Origin: Steroidobacteraceae bacterium
Lineage (GTDB): Bacteria > Pseudomonadota > Gammaproteobacteria > Steroidobacterales > Steroidobacteraceae
NCBI GenBank assembly: GCA_025451845.1
Contig: JANWJS010000026.1
Location: 1 to 64,000 of the forward strand
Reading direction: 5' to 3'
DNA: 64,000 nt
The number at the start of each line of letters is the position of its first letter. Position 1 is the first letter of the stretch. The notes beneath the pieces were generated by a model. That model did no database searches. It was not told the DNA's origin and saw only the letters and a list, made by a program, of their open reading frames with translations. The position numbers and the translations under genes were made by a program. Positions 47,611 to 57,038 of this stretch are shown here, one piece after another.

Positions 47611-47823
47611 TCAGATGAGATCACGCGTCTTGAGATAGACCACGCCCGAGCACACGGCGCTGACGGGAACCCAGGCCATCAGATACCAGTAAAAGAAGGG
47701 CACCCCCACCAGCGCGGGTGTGGCGCGCGCGTACCACGGGGTCAGTAGCGTGACCAGCGGAAAGATCAGCAGCAGACGCCACCAGAGGCGAGGGGTAACG
47801 CGTCCAGCTGGGGAGGTGCTCAT
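47611..47823 (-). CDS. DUF3311 small membrane protein
   Basis: A 70-residue protein with two hydrophobic helices and the family pattern TPWYARATPALVGVPFFYWYLMAWVP. DUF3311 proteins regularly sit directly before MctP-type symporters, as here, and may be accessory subunits. Confidence 0.85.
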   Translation of the reverse strand: MSTSPAGRVTPRLWWRLLLIFPLVTLLTPWYARATPALVGVPFFYWYLMAWVPVSAVCSGVVYLKTRDLI

Positions 47824-47914
47824 GCTGCGACCAGCGTCGGTGTGCGTGGCTCTTCGCCACTGTTCGCAGAGTATCCCACGGGCTTGATCGGGAAACCGCT
47901 GATTCCGCTGCGAC

Positions 47915-48994
47915 TCAAGGGGATGGCTTGAAGATCAATATTTGAGCCATCGTCTCGCCCAAATGGGGCACCGAGACGTACAGGCGATCGAGCTCGCTCG
48001 AGTACACGCTCGTCTTGGCCATTACGGCCGTGTCCACCGAAGCCTCGCGTCGATAGGTGTCGTGGGCTCCGATAGCATAAGTGTCGATGTGGCCTACTCC
48101 GGTAGACACATAAATACGGTGCCGCTTGTGGTCGATGGAGATCCCGTCAGCCCAACCGCCAATCGGCAGCTTCGTGACGGCGCGGCCGTTGGTGGTATCC
48201 AGCACGATGAGTGACCCGTGCATCGCGCAGTCACGCGATGCCACATACAGCCGAGCGTGCGCGGCATCGAGCGCCATGGCGATGTTGTTGTGGACGCCCG
48301 CGGGAAGTTTCCAGGTGGTCAGTACCCGCCGCTTTCTCAAATCGACGACAGCCACCTCGGCCTCTTCGACCAGATTGACGTAGAGCAATTGCTTCGCCGA
48401 ATCAACGGCCGAAGCCTCGAGATCAGGGGTCGCAATGGGAATGTCCGCGACCTTTTCCATTCGAACCGTGTCCACTGCGGAGATGAGCGCGTGGCTCATG
48501 CCAGCGTCTTCGCCGCCATTGTTCACGTAGATGTATTTTGACTTCGGATCGAAGACGAATCCGTCGGCGCCGCGCGCCAGGGGGATTGTCCTGATCAGCG
48601 AGTAGTCCTTGCCGCTGAAAACCTTCACATCGCCACTCTCACCGTCCGCCACGAAGAGTCGCTGCAATGTTGGGCTGTAGAAGACTCCGTGTGGATTGCC
48701 GATGCCGTGTATCATCTTCAACAGGCGCCCATTCTTCAAATCGAGAACGGCAACCGCCTTGGCGGCCTGGGGCGTGGCGAACAGCCGCCTGCCGCTCAAA
48801 TCGATGTACAAGTAGTCTGAATAGGGCCCCGGTGGAACGGCCGGTATCGTCATCGATCCCTCCGGCACGAGGGGACCGGCCGCCGATGCTTGCGCAGCTC
48901 CCACTGACCAGAGGCATGCGAGCAATACGGCCGTCGTGACGAGCAGCCGAATGCTCGAGCCGCCAGGCGCGGTGCGATCGGTAAGGTAGTTCAT
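47915..48994 (-). CDS. YncE-like beta-propeller protein
   Basis: A 359-residue exported protein with a signal peptide (about 1-38, AQASA) and repeated blades such as RRLFATPQAAKAVAVLDLKNG and KSKYIYVNNGGEDAG. It resembles YncE/YVTN propellers. In E. coli yncE neighbours a TonB receptor gene, and here it is divergent from fecI of a TonB receptor locus, so a role in that uptake system is inferred. Confidence 0.82.
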   Translation of the reverse strand: MNYLTDRTAPGGSSIRLLVTTAVLLACLWSVGAAQASAAGPLVPEGSMTIPAVPPGPYSDYLYIDLSGRRLFATPQAAKAVAVLDLKNGRLLKMIHGIGNPHGVFYSPTLQRLFVADGESGDVKVFSGKDYSLIRTIPLARGADGFVFDPKSKYIYVNNGGEDAGMSHALISAVDTVRMEKVADIPIATPDLEASAVDSAKQLLYVNLVEEAEVAVVDLRKRRVLTTWKLPAGVHNNIAMALDAAHARLYVASRDCAMHGSLIVLDTTNGRAVTKLPIGGWADGISIDHKRHRIYVSTGVGHIDTYAIGAHDTYRREASVDTAVMAKTSVYSSELDRLYVSVPHLGETMAQILIFKPSP

Positions 48995-49200
48995 ATCAGC
49001 GGTGCCTCCACGGTAGACTGCCTGCGCTCATTTTTATCGCGGTGCGCAGATCCATAGTTCGCCTGCCATAGGCAGTGAGACGGCTGGGATCTCGGGATCG
49101 ACACCGACGCACGCAAAATCGCCGACGAGGCGCCTGGGGGTTGTCAAACGGCGAGCAGTCGGGTAATCATCCCATCACCTTGTCGTGATCGGGCGGGGGC

Positions 49201-49779
49201 GTGAACGACGTCGCAAAATCAATGGCGCTAGACAAAGGCACGCTTGCATTGGTGCGGCGCGATGCCGGCATGGATGTGCTCTATGCCCGCCACTGGGGCG
49301 AGCTGTGCCACTACATCAAGAAGCACTTCGGTCAGGGCCCCCCTGACCCGGAAGATGTCGCGCAAGACGCCTTCATGAGGTTCGCGGCGATCGAAAACCG
49401 CGAGGCCATCGATAACCCGCGCGCCTATCTCTTTCGCACAGCCCACAATGCACTGGTCGACGAGCATCGACGCCTCGCGTTGCACCGCGGCAATCCCGCC
49501 GATATCGATGCCGGGACGGCAAGTGACGATCTGACCCCCGAACGCGTCTTAGTAGGGCAGGAGCGGCTGGAGATTCTGACGCGGTCGTTGCGCGCGATGC
49601 CTGCAGCGCGGCGGCGTTCCTTCTTGCTCAATCGGCTGCAGGGCCTTTCCTGTGCGGCGATTGCGCGGATGACGGGGTATTCCGAGTCGGCGGTCAAGAA
49701 GCACATCGACGTGGCGCTGCGGCATCTCGAGGCGGCGCTATCGGAAGCGGAACGGACAGGATCGGGCAATTCAGTATGA
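49201..49779 (+). CDS. ECF sigma factor (FecI-like)
   Basis: A 192-residue extracytoplasmic-function sigma factor with region 2 (LCHYIKKHFGQGPPDPEDVAQDAF, NPRAYLFRTAHNALVDEHRR) and region 4 (LPAARRRSFLLNRLQG-like, SCAAIARMTGYSESAVKKHIDVAL). The start is GTG with a GGCGGGGG tract just upstream. It overlaps fecR by 4 bases and is expected to transcribe the downstream receptor genes. Confidence 0.92.
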   Translation: MNDVAKSMALDKGTLALVRRDAGMDVLYARHWGELCHYIKKHFGQGPPDPEDVAQDAFMRFAAIENREAIDNPRAYLFRTAHNALVDEHRRLALHRGNPADIDAGTASDDLTPERVLVGQERLEILTRSLRAMPAARRRSFLLNRLQGLSCAAIARMTGYSESAVKKHIDVALRHLEAALSEAERTGSGNSV

Positions 49780-50888
49780 CGTTCATCGACAACGAGGACC
49801 AAATCAAGGCTGCCGCGCGCCACTGGCTATTGCGCCTGTCGCTGGAGTCGCCGACGGAACGGGAGCGGGCGCAATTCGCCGCCTGGTGTGCACAGGATCC
49901 ACGCCATGCGGCGGCATACCGACGCTTCGAATCGATTTGGCAGAATGCCACCATGCTGAAGGAGCTCGAGCCGCTGACCAGGGCACCGTCAACTCGAGGC
50001 TCCTGGTGGCAGCGGCTAAGGGAGAGCCTCGCGATACATCCGCTGCGCTGGGCGGCGAGTGCGGGCTTAACGGCAGCGATTGCGGTTCTGGGAGTCTGGA
50101 ACCTACCGACACCGGCCCATTACGCCACCGGAATCGCCCAGGTGCGCGACATTCACCTCCCCGACGGCAGTGAGATCACCCTCGGCGCAAGCTCCTCGCT
50201 GGCAGTAGCCTTCCGTCCTCACGAGCGGCGCGTCGCCCTCACATCCGGCGTCGCGTTCTTTTCCGTAGTCAAGAATCCATCACGTCCCTTCGTCGTGGTG
50301 GTCGGTGACGAGGAAGTCCGGGATCTGGGCACCCAATTCGAGGTGCGACGCGAGCCTACCGGTATGCGCGTCGCCGTGGTGGAAGGTACCGTCGAAGTAA
50401 TGCCGGTGCCCAAGCACGCAACCGCGTCGGATCGCGAAGCCCAACCTAGCGCGCATCTTCCCCGGAAAATAACGCTGGCATCGAGTTTGACAATTGGCAG
50501 TCAGGCACCCGTCGCCCCGATTTTTCTGACGGGTAATGACTCGTCCGGGGCACGCATCCTGACAGCCGGTCGACAGATCACCATAGGGCCGAATGGCGTG
50601 ATTCCGGCTCCGCAGGTCATGCCAGCCGTGGAGCCGGCGGCCTGGCGGTACGGGCGCCTGGTCTATGTGGATACTCCGCTCAAGGACATCATTGCCGACG
50701 CCAACCGCTACTCCCGCCAACCGATCGAGATTGACGACCCACGCGTGGCGAATACCAGAGTCTCGGTCACTTACCCCAGTGACCAAATCGACCAGATGGT
50801 GTCGGCCCTGGCCCATAGTCTGTCGCTCAAGGTCGAGCGACGTGAAGGCGGCGGCATTGCGTTGGCGGCAGCCAAACCAGGCGATTGA
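49776..50888 (+). CDS. FecR-family anti-sigma regulator
   Basis: A 370-residue inner-membrane transducer. The N-terminal DUF4880 domain (ARHWLLRLSLESPTERERAQFAAWCAQDPRHAAAY) binds the sigma factor, one helix at about 87-105 spans the membrane, and the periplasmic FecR domain (VRDIHLPDGSEITLGASSSLAVAF) and C-terminal DUF4974-like part (YVDTPLKDIIADANRYSRQPIEID) contact the receptor. It is the anti-sigma partner of the ECF factor just upstream. Confidence 0.92.
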   Translation: MTFIDNEDQIKAAARHWLLRLSLESPTERERAQFAAWCAQDPRHAAAYRRFESIWQNATMLKELEPLTRAPSTRGSWWQRLRESLAIHPLRWAASAGLTAAIAVLGVWNLPTPAHYATGIAQVRDIHLPDGSEITLGASSSLAVAFRPHERRVALTSGVAFFSVVKNPSRPFVVVVGDEEVRDLGTQFEVRREPTGMRVAVVEGTVEVMPVPKHATASDREAQPSAHLPRKITLASSLTIGSQAPVAPIFLTGNDSSGARILTAGRQITIGPNGVIPAPQVMPAVEPAAWRYGRLVYVDTPLKDIIADANRYSRQPIEIDDPRVANTRVSVTYPSDQIDQMVSALAHSLSLKVERREGGGIALAAAKPGD

Positions 50889-51175
50889 TTCGCTGCCGCT
50901 CGTATCGGCCAAAGTGTCGATTAGGCCGACTCATCCGTCATAACCCCGATATCACCGTAAGCTGCCATACGCGATTCCGCGCAGCGGAGCCGCGCCTGCT
51001 CAGGGGTCACCAGCGTCAAGAGCTGCCACGCCGGGCAACAGATCGCGGCATGCAGCGAATGATGCAGTGCGCGGCCGTAAGGCTGTCTTGCGGCTTTCTT
51101 GCCGGCGCCCCGCGGGCCGTTCGCGGCCTTTCCGCGATCTGGGCCGCGGTCTTCGTACAGAAGAGGAAAACCACG

Positions 51176-51685
51176 ATGAGATTGCCGAGACCCTTGACCG
51201 CGACTCTATGCGTCGTTGTCGCCATGGTGTCCCTTGCAGGCAAGCCGGCGCACTCGCAGGCGATGGCCGGCCGCGACCTCGGCGCCTATCGCATACACGT
51301 GGCGTACTACAGAACGCCCCCGGGCCGCCAGGACGATTGGCTGGCGCTCTTCAAGAAATATCACAAACCCGTCATGGACCTGGAAATCAAGGAAGGTCTG
51401 GTGATCAGCGATACCGTATACGCGCCCAGGTATCACGAGGGTGAGAATTCATGGGACTTCATCATTATCACTGTCATGCCCCCGCAGGGGCAGGAGCCCA
51501 AAATCCAACTCACGCGCGCGCAGGAGATCAGGAAACTCTTTCCTGACATCAAGGACTACGTTCGGGGCGAGCGCGCGCGCTGGGCCTTGACCCTGGCCTG
51601 CAAGGAAAACGATCTGGTCAAGATCGACATGACGCGCGACGCTCCGTCTGTTTATTCCCCGCTCGATTTTCCCGCGAAAAAATGA
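51176..51685 (+). CDS. secreted protein of unknown function, paralogue 1
   Basis: A 169-residue exported protein with a signal peptide (about 1-27) and a core PGRQDDWLALFKKYHKPVMDLEI and NSWDFIIITVMPP. It is clearly paralogous to the gene at 54517 (PGRQDEWLALYQKWHRRVM, PWDFAIIIVLPP, then DIKDYVRGERARWALT versus DLKAYVAAERERWALT). The alternating strands and helices suggest an alpha+beta barrel of the ABM/NIPSNAP kind, which is inference. It lies between fecR and the TonB receptor. Confidence 0.75.
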   Translation: MRLPRPLTATLCVVVAMVSLAGKPAHSQAMAGRDLGAYRIHVAYYRTPPGRQDDWLALFKKYHKPVMDLEIKEGLVISDTVYAPRYHEGENSWDFIIITVMPPQGQEPKIQLTRAQEIRKLFPDIKDYVRGERARWALTLACKENDLVKIDMTRDAPSVYSPLDFPAKK

Positions 51686-51809
51686 TGGGAGCTGCGCTCG
51701 CGGCAGGCGGTTCTCGTCCGCAGCACGCCACGGCCTCTTGCGCAGGTGTCGATTGCCCGAGGCGGTCCGTCTTAACTGAAACGGCAGCAGTTTGGCGGGA
51801 GGGGGCTGA

Positions 51810-54437
51810 ATGACACGTATTTCCACGCACACGCACACGCACACGCACACGCACACGCACACGCACACGCACACGCGCCGAGCCGGCGTCTTCGTGGCAA
51901 CACCGAGCCGGACGGGCCGCGCGGCCTCGCGGCGCCGGGTTTCCGGCGGCATCTCGCTGACCCACCATGCGCTCATGGCCCTCTGCGCTGCTCTTATGCT
52001 GTGCATGGAGCCGCCGGCCATGGCGGCCAACGATCCAATCGGACATTTCGAAATCAAGGCGGAGCCGCTTGCGGAAGCGCTTATGGAATTCGGTGCGCAG
52101 TCTGGACTGACGGTCGTGGTCCCGACGACGCTGACCAAAGGAAAGAACGCGCCAGCCCTTCGCGGCGACCTCGCCTGGACCGATGCGCTCGGGCGGCTCC
52201 TTACTGGGTCGGGCCTGACTTTCACGCAGAATGCCGACGGTACGATCGTCATTCAAAAGATCAGCAGCGCAGCACCGGCGAAGGCGCGCACGGAAGCATC
52301 CGACCAGGACCAAGGCCAGCTCGCTGACGTCATCGTGACGGCCCAAAGGCGATCGGAGCACTTGCTCCAAGTCGCGGCTCCGGTAACCGCGTTGCAAGCC
52401 ACTGACCTCGCGCGCCAGGGGGACTTCCGGCTTGCCGACTACGCCGCGTCCGTACCGGGGCTGAATCTGATTTCCTCGGAGCCTGGCGAGACCTCCATCG
52501 TCATCCGCGGCATTACCACCGGCTACGGTGCTGCGATTGCGGCCACGACCAGTACCTACATCGACGACTCGCCATTTGGGTCGTCGACGGCCAACGCCCT
52601 GGGATCCTTGACCACGATTGACCTCGATCCAGCGACGCTGCAGAGCGTAGACGTTCTGCGTGGTCCACAAGGGACGCTGTACGGCGCTAGCGCCATGGGC
52701 GGTTTGATCAAATACGTCACCATTCCGCCGAGCTTGACGAACTATGGCGCGCGAGTGGAACTGAATGGCAGCTCCGTGGACGGCGGCGGACAGGGCTTCG
52801 GCGTGCGCGGAATGTGGAATGGCCCGCTGGTGCCCGGCAAGCTTGGAGTCACCGTCAATGCCTTCGATCGCCGCGACCCCGGCTACATCAACGATCCTAA
52901 CGACAACCAAAGGAACATCAACGGCTTGCATGTTGCGGGTGGCCGCCTGGCTGCGTTGTGGCAGCCCGTGGAGCGATTCTCCTTGGAATTCTCCGCTCTC
53001 GTACAGAACAGTTCCGCCAACGCCACATCGGATGTAGACGTCAACTCCAACCTGAGTCCGATCCACGGCAAGTATCAGCAGCTCCGATACGCGACTCAGA
53101 ACTGGGATCTCGACAGCGCGCTCTATAGCCTTCGCGCCAACTATGAACTCGGCTGGGCGACCCTTACCTCCATCAGCAGCTATCAGAAACAAACAGCCAA
53201 GCAGGGTCTGGATTTCACCCCTAGATTTGGCCCTCTGCTGTCGGGCATTATCGGGGTGCCCAATCTGGGCGTGGTCGACCATGTGTCCGTGAACGATCAC
53301 AAGATCACCCAAGAGGTCAGACTCGCGTCGCGCGCCACCGAAAGGCTGGAGTGGCTGGCTGGATTGTTCTTTACTCACGAGAAGAGCGTTCAGCCTGAAG
53401 TCATGACGGGCCTTACCCTCCCAAGCGGACTCCCGGTGCCGCAATTGGAGCCGCTGTTCGTCGATCCCAACCACGATTCCTACAAGGAATATGCGGGCTA
53501 TGGGGATCTCACGTACCACTTCACGTCCAAGGCCCAGGTTTTGGCGGGAATTCGGGTCACGAGCGATTCCGAGGACAATGTGACTCCGTTCTCCGGTCTA
53601 TTCAACGGTCCACCGGCCATCGCCATCACAAGCACCTCCAGCCGATCGACCACGTACCTTTTTTCACCTAGCTACAACGTCGACAGTCATCAGATGGTCT
53701 ACGTGCGGGTCGCGTCGGGCTTCAGGCCCGGTGGCCCCACCGGTCTGACGACTACGAGCGTGTTCGCAGGCGCTCCGGCGACCTATGGCCCCGACACGCT
53801 GACCAATTATGAGCTTGGCTACAAGGCCGGCTTTCCCAAACAGCGGATGACAGTCGACGTATCCGCCTTCGACATCGAGTGGAAGAAGATCCAGGTACTC
53901 TCGGAAATCCAAGGTTTCATCATCACCGGCAACGGAGCCGCCGCCCGCAGCAGCGGGCTTGAATTTGCCTGGGCGTGGAAGCCGATCGCCGGGCTCAGCT
54001 GGTCGGCCAACGCCGCCTATACCCACGCGTACCTGACCACCGACGCACCCGGTATCGGCGGCCGCGAGGGCGACGACCTGCCGGATGTGCCGCGGTTTTC
54101 CGCCAATGTGGCTGCCGACTACGATTTCCCGGTGACCAGTCTGGTCAACGGCTTCGTGGGTGGCAACTTCATGTATATGGGATCCCGAACTTCTGACTTC
54201 GTTGCCGACTTGCCCGCGGACATGAATCGCGCTGTCATGCCTGCCTACCGTACCCTCAATCTGCGTACCGGCGTGAACTACGGTGATCTGACCGCCGAAT
54301 TTTACGTCAAAAACGTCACTGATTCTTATGGCTTGACGCGTCTCTATGGGGAAACCATAGACGCTTACTCGCCGCCGCTCGCGGCCGCGGTAATTCAACC
54401 GCGCACATTCGGCGTTTCGATCAGCTACGGGTTTTGA
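51810..54437 (+). CDS. TonB-dependent receptor with STN domain
   Basis: An 875-residue outer-membrane transporter/transducer. A signal peptide ends near AMAAND (about residue 70), preceded by an unusually long N-region with a Thr-His repeat tract. Next come an STN signalling domain (FEIKAEPLAEALMEFGAQSGLTVV), a plug domain (DVIVTAQRRSEHLLQVAAPVTALQ, RGPQGTLYGASAMGGLIKY) and a 22-strand barrel ending in aromatic F (VSISYGF). The STN domain fits cell-surface signalling to FecR. The ATG at 51810 has a strong GGGAGGGGG just upstream. The substrate is unknown. Confidence 0.93.
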   Translation: MTRISTHTHTHTHTHTHTHTHTRRAGVFVATPSRTGRAASRRRVSGGISLTHHALMALCAALMLCMEPPAMAANDPIGHFEIKAEPLAEALMEFGAQSGLTVVVPTTLTKGKNAPALRGDLAWTDALGRLLTGSGLTFTQNADGTIVIQKISSAAPAKARTEASDQDQGQLADVIVTAQRRSEHLLQVAAPVTALQATDLARQGDFRLADYAASVPGLNLISSEPGETSIVIRGITTGYGAAIAATTSTYIDDSPFGSSTANALGSLTTIDLDPATLQSVDVLRGPQGTLYGASAMGGLIKYVTIPPSLTNYGARVELNGSSVDGGGQGFGVRGMWNGPLVPGKLGVTVNAFDRRDPGYINDPNDNQRNINGLHVAGGRLAALWQPVERFSLEFSALVQNSSANATSDVDVNSNLSPIHGKYQQLRYATQNWDLDSALYSLRANYELGWATLTSISSYQKQTAKQGLDFTPRFGPLLSGIIGVPNLGVVDHVSVNDHKITQEVRLASRATERLEWLAGLFFTHEKSVQPEVMTGLTLPSGLPVPQLEPLFVDPNHDSYKEYAGYGDLTYHFTSKAQVLAGIRVTSDSEDNVTPFSGLFNGPPAIAITSTSSRSTTYLFSPSYNVDSHQMVYVRVASGFRPGGPTGLTTTSVFAGAPATYGPDTLTNYELGYKAGFPKQRMTVDVSAFDIEWKKIQVLSEIQGFIITGNGAAARSSGLEFAWAWKPIAGLSWSANAAYTHAYLTTDAPGIGGREGDDLPDVPRFSANVAADYDFPVTSLVNGFVGGNFMYMGSRTSDFVADLPADMNRAVMPAYRTLNLRTGVNYGDLTAEFYVKNVTDSYGLTRLYGETIDAYSPPLAAAVIQPRTFGVSISYGF
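51824..51876. repeat. in-frame CACGCA hexanucleotide microsatellite
   Basis: About 8.8 tandem CACGCA units (53 bases) encode a Thr-His repeat at residues 6-22 of the TonB receptor, inside the extended signal-peptide N-region. Unit changes would alter length by two residues but not the reading frame. Confidence 0.9.
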
Positions 54438-54516
54438 TGGGTCTGCGCGGTTGGGAACGCGCAGAGCGCGTGCTGCGGGGCGCGCGACCCGGGTTCCAAT
54501 AAGGGGTGCTTGAACC

Positions 54517-55020
54517 ATGAAGACACTGCTCAAAGGCGTTGCGATTCTGTTGGCCTGCCTTGCGTTGGCCCCGTCTGCGTTCGCTCAGGCGGCCAATGGC
54601 AATGGCGGCTGCGCCGACCGGGTTCTCGTCAGTTACTACAAAATCATTCCGGGACGGCAGGATGAGTGGCTCGCCCTATATCAGAAGTGGCACCGCCGCG
54701 TGATGCTGTACGAGATTGCACACGGAATGGCGATCAGCACCAAACTTTATGAGACGGGCGGCCATTCGCCGGGAATGCCGTGGGATTTCGCCATCATCAT
54801 CGTTCTTCCACCCAAGGACCCCGTGGGAGCAATAAGTCGGCCGGACCTGATTCGCAAGCTCTACCCGGACCTCAAGGCATACGTAGCCGCTGAAAGGGAG
54901 CGGTGGGCTTTGACCGTGGATCATTGGGACGAGACGCTTGTGGAAATGAATATGGATAAGCCGCTGTCGGTCTACGCGCCGGAAGACGGCTTCTGCAAAA
55001 AAGCGCCGGCGTCGCGCTGA
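54517..55020 (+). CDS. secreted protein of unknown function, paralogue 2
   Basis: A 167-residue exported protein with a signal peptide ending at AFAQA. It matches paralogue 1 (51176) along its whole mature length, sharing YY-x-PGRQDEWLAL, the WDF-I block, the RKL(F/Y)PD segment and the ERxRWALT block. No family name can be given with confidence. It follows the TonB receptor gene by 79 bases and is probably in the same unit. Confidence 0.75.
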   Translation: MKTLLKGVAILLACLALAPSAFAQAANGNGGCADRVLVSYYKIIPGRQDEWLALYQKWHRRVMLYEIAHGMAISTKLYETGGHSPGMPWDFAIIIVLPPKDPVGAISRPDLIRKLYPDLKAYVAAERERWALTVDHWDETLVEMNMDKPLSVYAPEDGFCKKAPASR

Positions 55021-55276
55021 GGTGCGAATATTCCGGTCAGCCTGTGGGTCAAACAGCCCGATCGCGATGAGGTTCGCGGGGGACCATCGCGTGGGCTGTG
55101 GCCATCGATGTGGGATATGGGTGATTTACGGAGCCGTTCGCTAGATAATTGTCTCGTGAAAGCGGCGCGCGTGGACCCCGTCCAGGCCTGCGCAAAGTCG
55201 GCTGACACCCCTCCAACCGGGCAGGGTGCGTGGCCGCCCTGCCTCGATTAGGGTTGCGGCGGCTGTGATGTTGACG

Positions 55277-56965
55277 TCATGTCCAACCGACCGACCGCCA
55301 CACCTCGCGCTCTTCACCATTCGGGTCCATAGCCACCCGACAACGGCTGTTGAGCAGCATCTCTGCGCGTCTGGCCGTGTCATAGCGTGGCCAGTCGGGT
55401 TGACCCCGTGCGGCAGGCACGCCGCCGCGTGCGAAGCTGGCGAAATAGCCGCTCATGGCCCTCGAAGCCGCCGGCAATCCGGGTCCGTGGCCTTGCAGGT
55501 CCGTCATCTCGTAATTGTAGAAGACGATAGCGATGTCGCTGGCGTGGCAGGCACGCAGCGTCCAATCCGTGCCCTGGATGGGCACGCTCGACTGGAAGTC
55601 GTCGCGATAGCGATAGACCGGCGCGGGTTGCAACGACTTGCGATCCGCCAGCATCGCCGTGTTGTTGCCCATGAGCGTGGCGGTCTCGATGGCGATCGCG
55701 CGCTCGACGGGTGAAGCATTCGGCATGGTTCGCCGGTAAAATGCGAGAATGCGGTTCGCGACAGCGCCGAGGTTGTTCCGCTCCAGCTCAGCTACTTGGG
55801 CGGCGTCGGCGTGGAAGTACCCGGGATCGTCGCGGTGGAAGAAGACCGCCTCGTCCCGGGTGTTGCCGATGAGGAGCGGCACGGCCGCCGCGAGCGCCGG
55901 TGCGTGAGGCTCGAAAGGGTTCCGCGGCAGGAAGGTGCCATCCACCACCGGGCGCCACCCGCCCGGAAGCGCCGCGAAAGCGGGCGGCGGCGGATCGGGG
56001 CGGCTGGCCAGAAAGCCGCTGGTCGGCACCGAGAGTGCACCCTGGGACTCGTCGCCCGCCAACTGAATGGCGATGAGCTTCTCCGCCGGCACCTCGGCCA
56101 GCCTGCTTAGCTGGCGCCGTGCGAGTCCGAGGCCCGCCAGCAGCCGGCGTGCGGTTTCCGTGGCGATGTACCTGGGCAGGCCGCGCAGCATGGCACCGCT
56201 CTGAATCCCCGCCTTGTGGAAGAGGCCGTGCGCGGCGGGCATCGCCATGAGAGTAGAGGTCTTCTGGCCGCCGCCGGACTCGCCGAACGCCATCACGTTG
56301 CCGGGGTCGCCCCCGAAGGTGGCGATGTTCTCCCTGACCCACCGCAGCGCGGCGATGATATCGAGCATCCCCTGATTGCCGGACGTGGCGTACTCACTGC
56401 CCCCCAGCTCGCCGAGATAGAGGAAGCCGAAGAGACCGAGTCGGTGGTTGATCGCCACGACGACAACATCGTAAGTCGCGGCGAGACGCGCTCCGTCCTG
56501 GATGTTCTGACCGCCGGAGCCCGTGATGAATGCGCCGCCGTGACAAAAAAACATCACCGGCCGTCTGCCGCCATCGTTCACCGCCGACGTCCAGACATTG
56601 AGCACCAGGCAGTCTTCGCTGTAGGCGGGCTCGTGCTCGCCATAAGTAGTGCCCGGTCCTTGCATCGCGGGGGGGCCGAGACGAGTAGCGTCGCGCACGC
56701 CTATCCATGGCTTTACTGGGGGCGCCTCTTTGAAGCGGTTCCTGCCGGAAACCGACCCCGCGTAGGGAATGCCCTTGAAGGCCAGCGCCCCGCGGCTGTG
56801 GCCGCCGCGGATACGGCCGCTGTTGATCTCGACCTCGACGAAGGGTCCCACCGTCTGGGTAGGCCAGGCAGGCACCGCCGCACTCGCGGGAAGCCACAGA
56901 TGAGGTGCCGCGGCGATCGCCGCGCCGGCTTTCAGCAGACTGCGCCGATCGAAAGAGTGTGCCAT
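55277..56965 (-). CDS. Tat-exported type B carboxylesterase
   Basis: A 562-residue carboxylesterase/lipase of the cholinesterase family. The N-terminus FDRRSLLKAG is a twin-arginine signal, and a hydrophobic segment and AxA site follow, so Tat export is expected. The oxyanion region is FFCHGGAF, the nucleophile is S230 in FGESGGG, and the catalytic His is likely in RACHASDIAIVFYN with an acid near GNTRDEAVFF. The substrate is unknown. It is divergent from an exported MBL hydrolase. Confidence 0.92.
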   Translation of the reverse strand: MAHSFDRRSLLKAGAAIAAAPHLWLPASAAVPAWPTQTVGPFVEVEINSGRIRGGHSRGALAFKGIPYAGSVSGRNRFKEAPPVKPWIGVRDATRLGPPAMQGPGTTYGEHEPAYSEDCLVLNVWTSAVNDGGRRPVMFFCHGGAFITGSGGQNIQDGARLAATYDVVVVAINHRLGLFGFLYLGELGGSEYATSGNQGMLDIIAALRWVRENIATFGGDPGNVMAFGESGGGQKTSTLMAMPAAHGLFHKAGIQSGAMLRGLPRYIATETARRLLAGLGLARRQLSRLAEVPAEKLIAIQLAGDESQGALSVPTSGFLASRPDPPPPAFAALPGGWRPVVDGTFLPRNPFEPHAPALAAAVPLLIGNTRDEAVFFHRDDPGYFHADAAQVAELERNNLGAVANRILAFYRRTMPNASPVERAIAIETATLMGNNTAMLADRKSLQPAPVYRYRDDFQSSVPIQGTDWTLRACHASDIAIVFYNYEMTDLQGHGPGLPAASRAMSGYFASFARGGVPAARGQPDWPRYDTARRAEMLLNSRCRVAMDPNGEEREVWRSVGWT

Positions 56966-57038
56966 GCTCGTAGCTGCCCCTCGCTGGTACCGCTACCAAT
57001 GTATCATGGCGGCCTTCCCCCCGCACTCTGGAGCCCGC

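Noticed and set aside
51824-51876. Possible CRISPR-like array
   Set aside because: The repeats are uninterrupted hexamers without spacers and lie within a coding region.
51618-53519. A 633-codon minus-strand frame opposite the TonB receptor
   Set aside because: Its Arg-Val repeat is the complement of the CACGCA tract, and the receptor on the plus strand has full domain structure.
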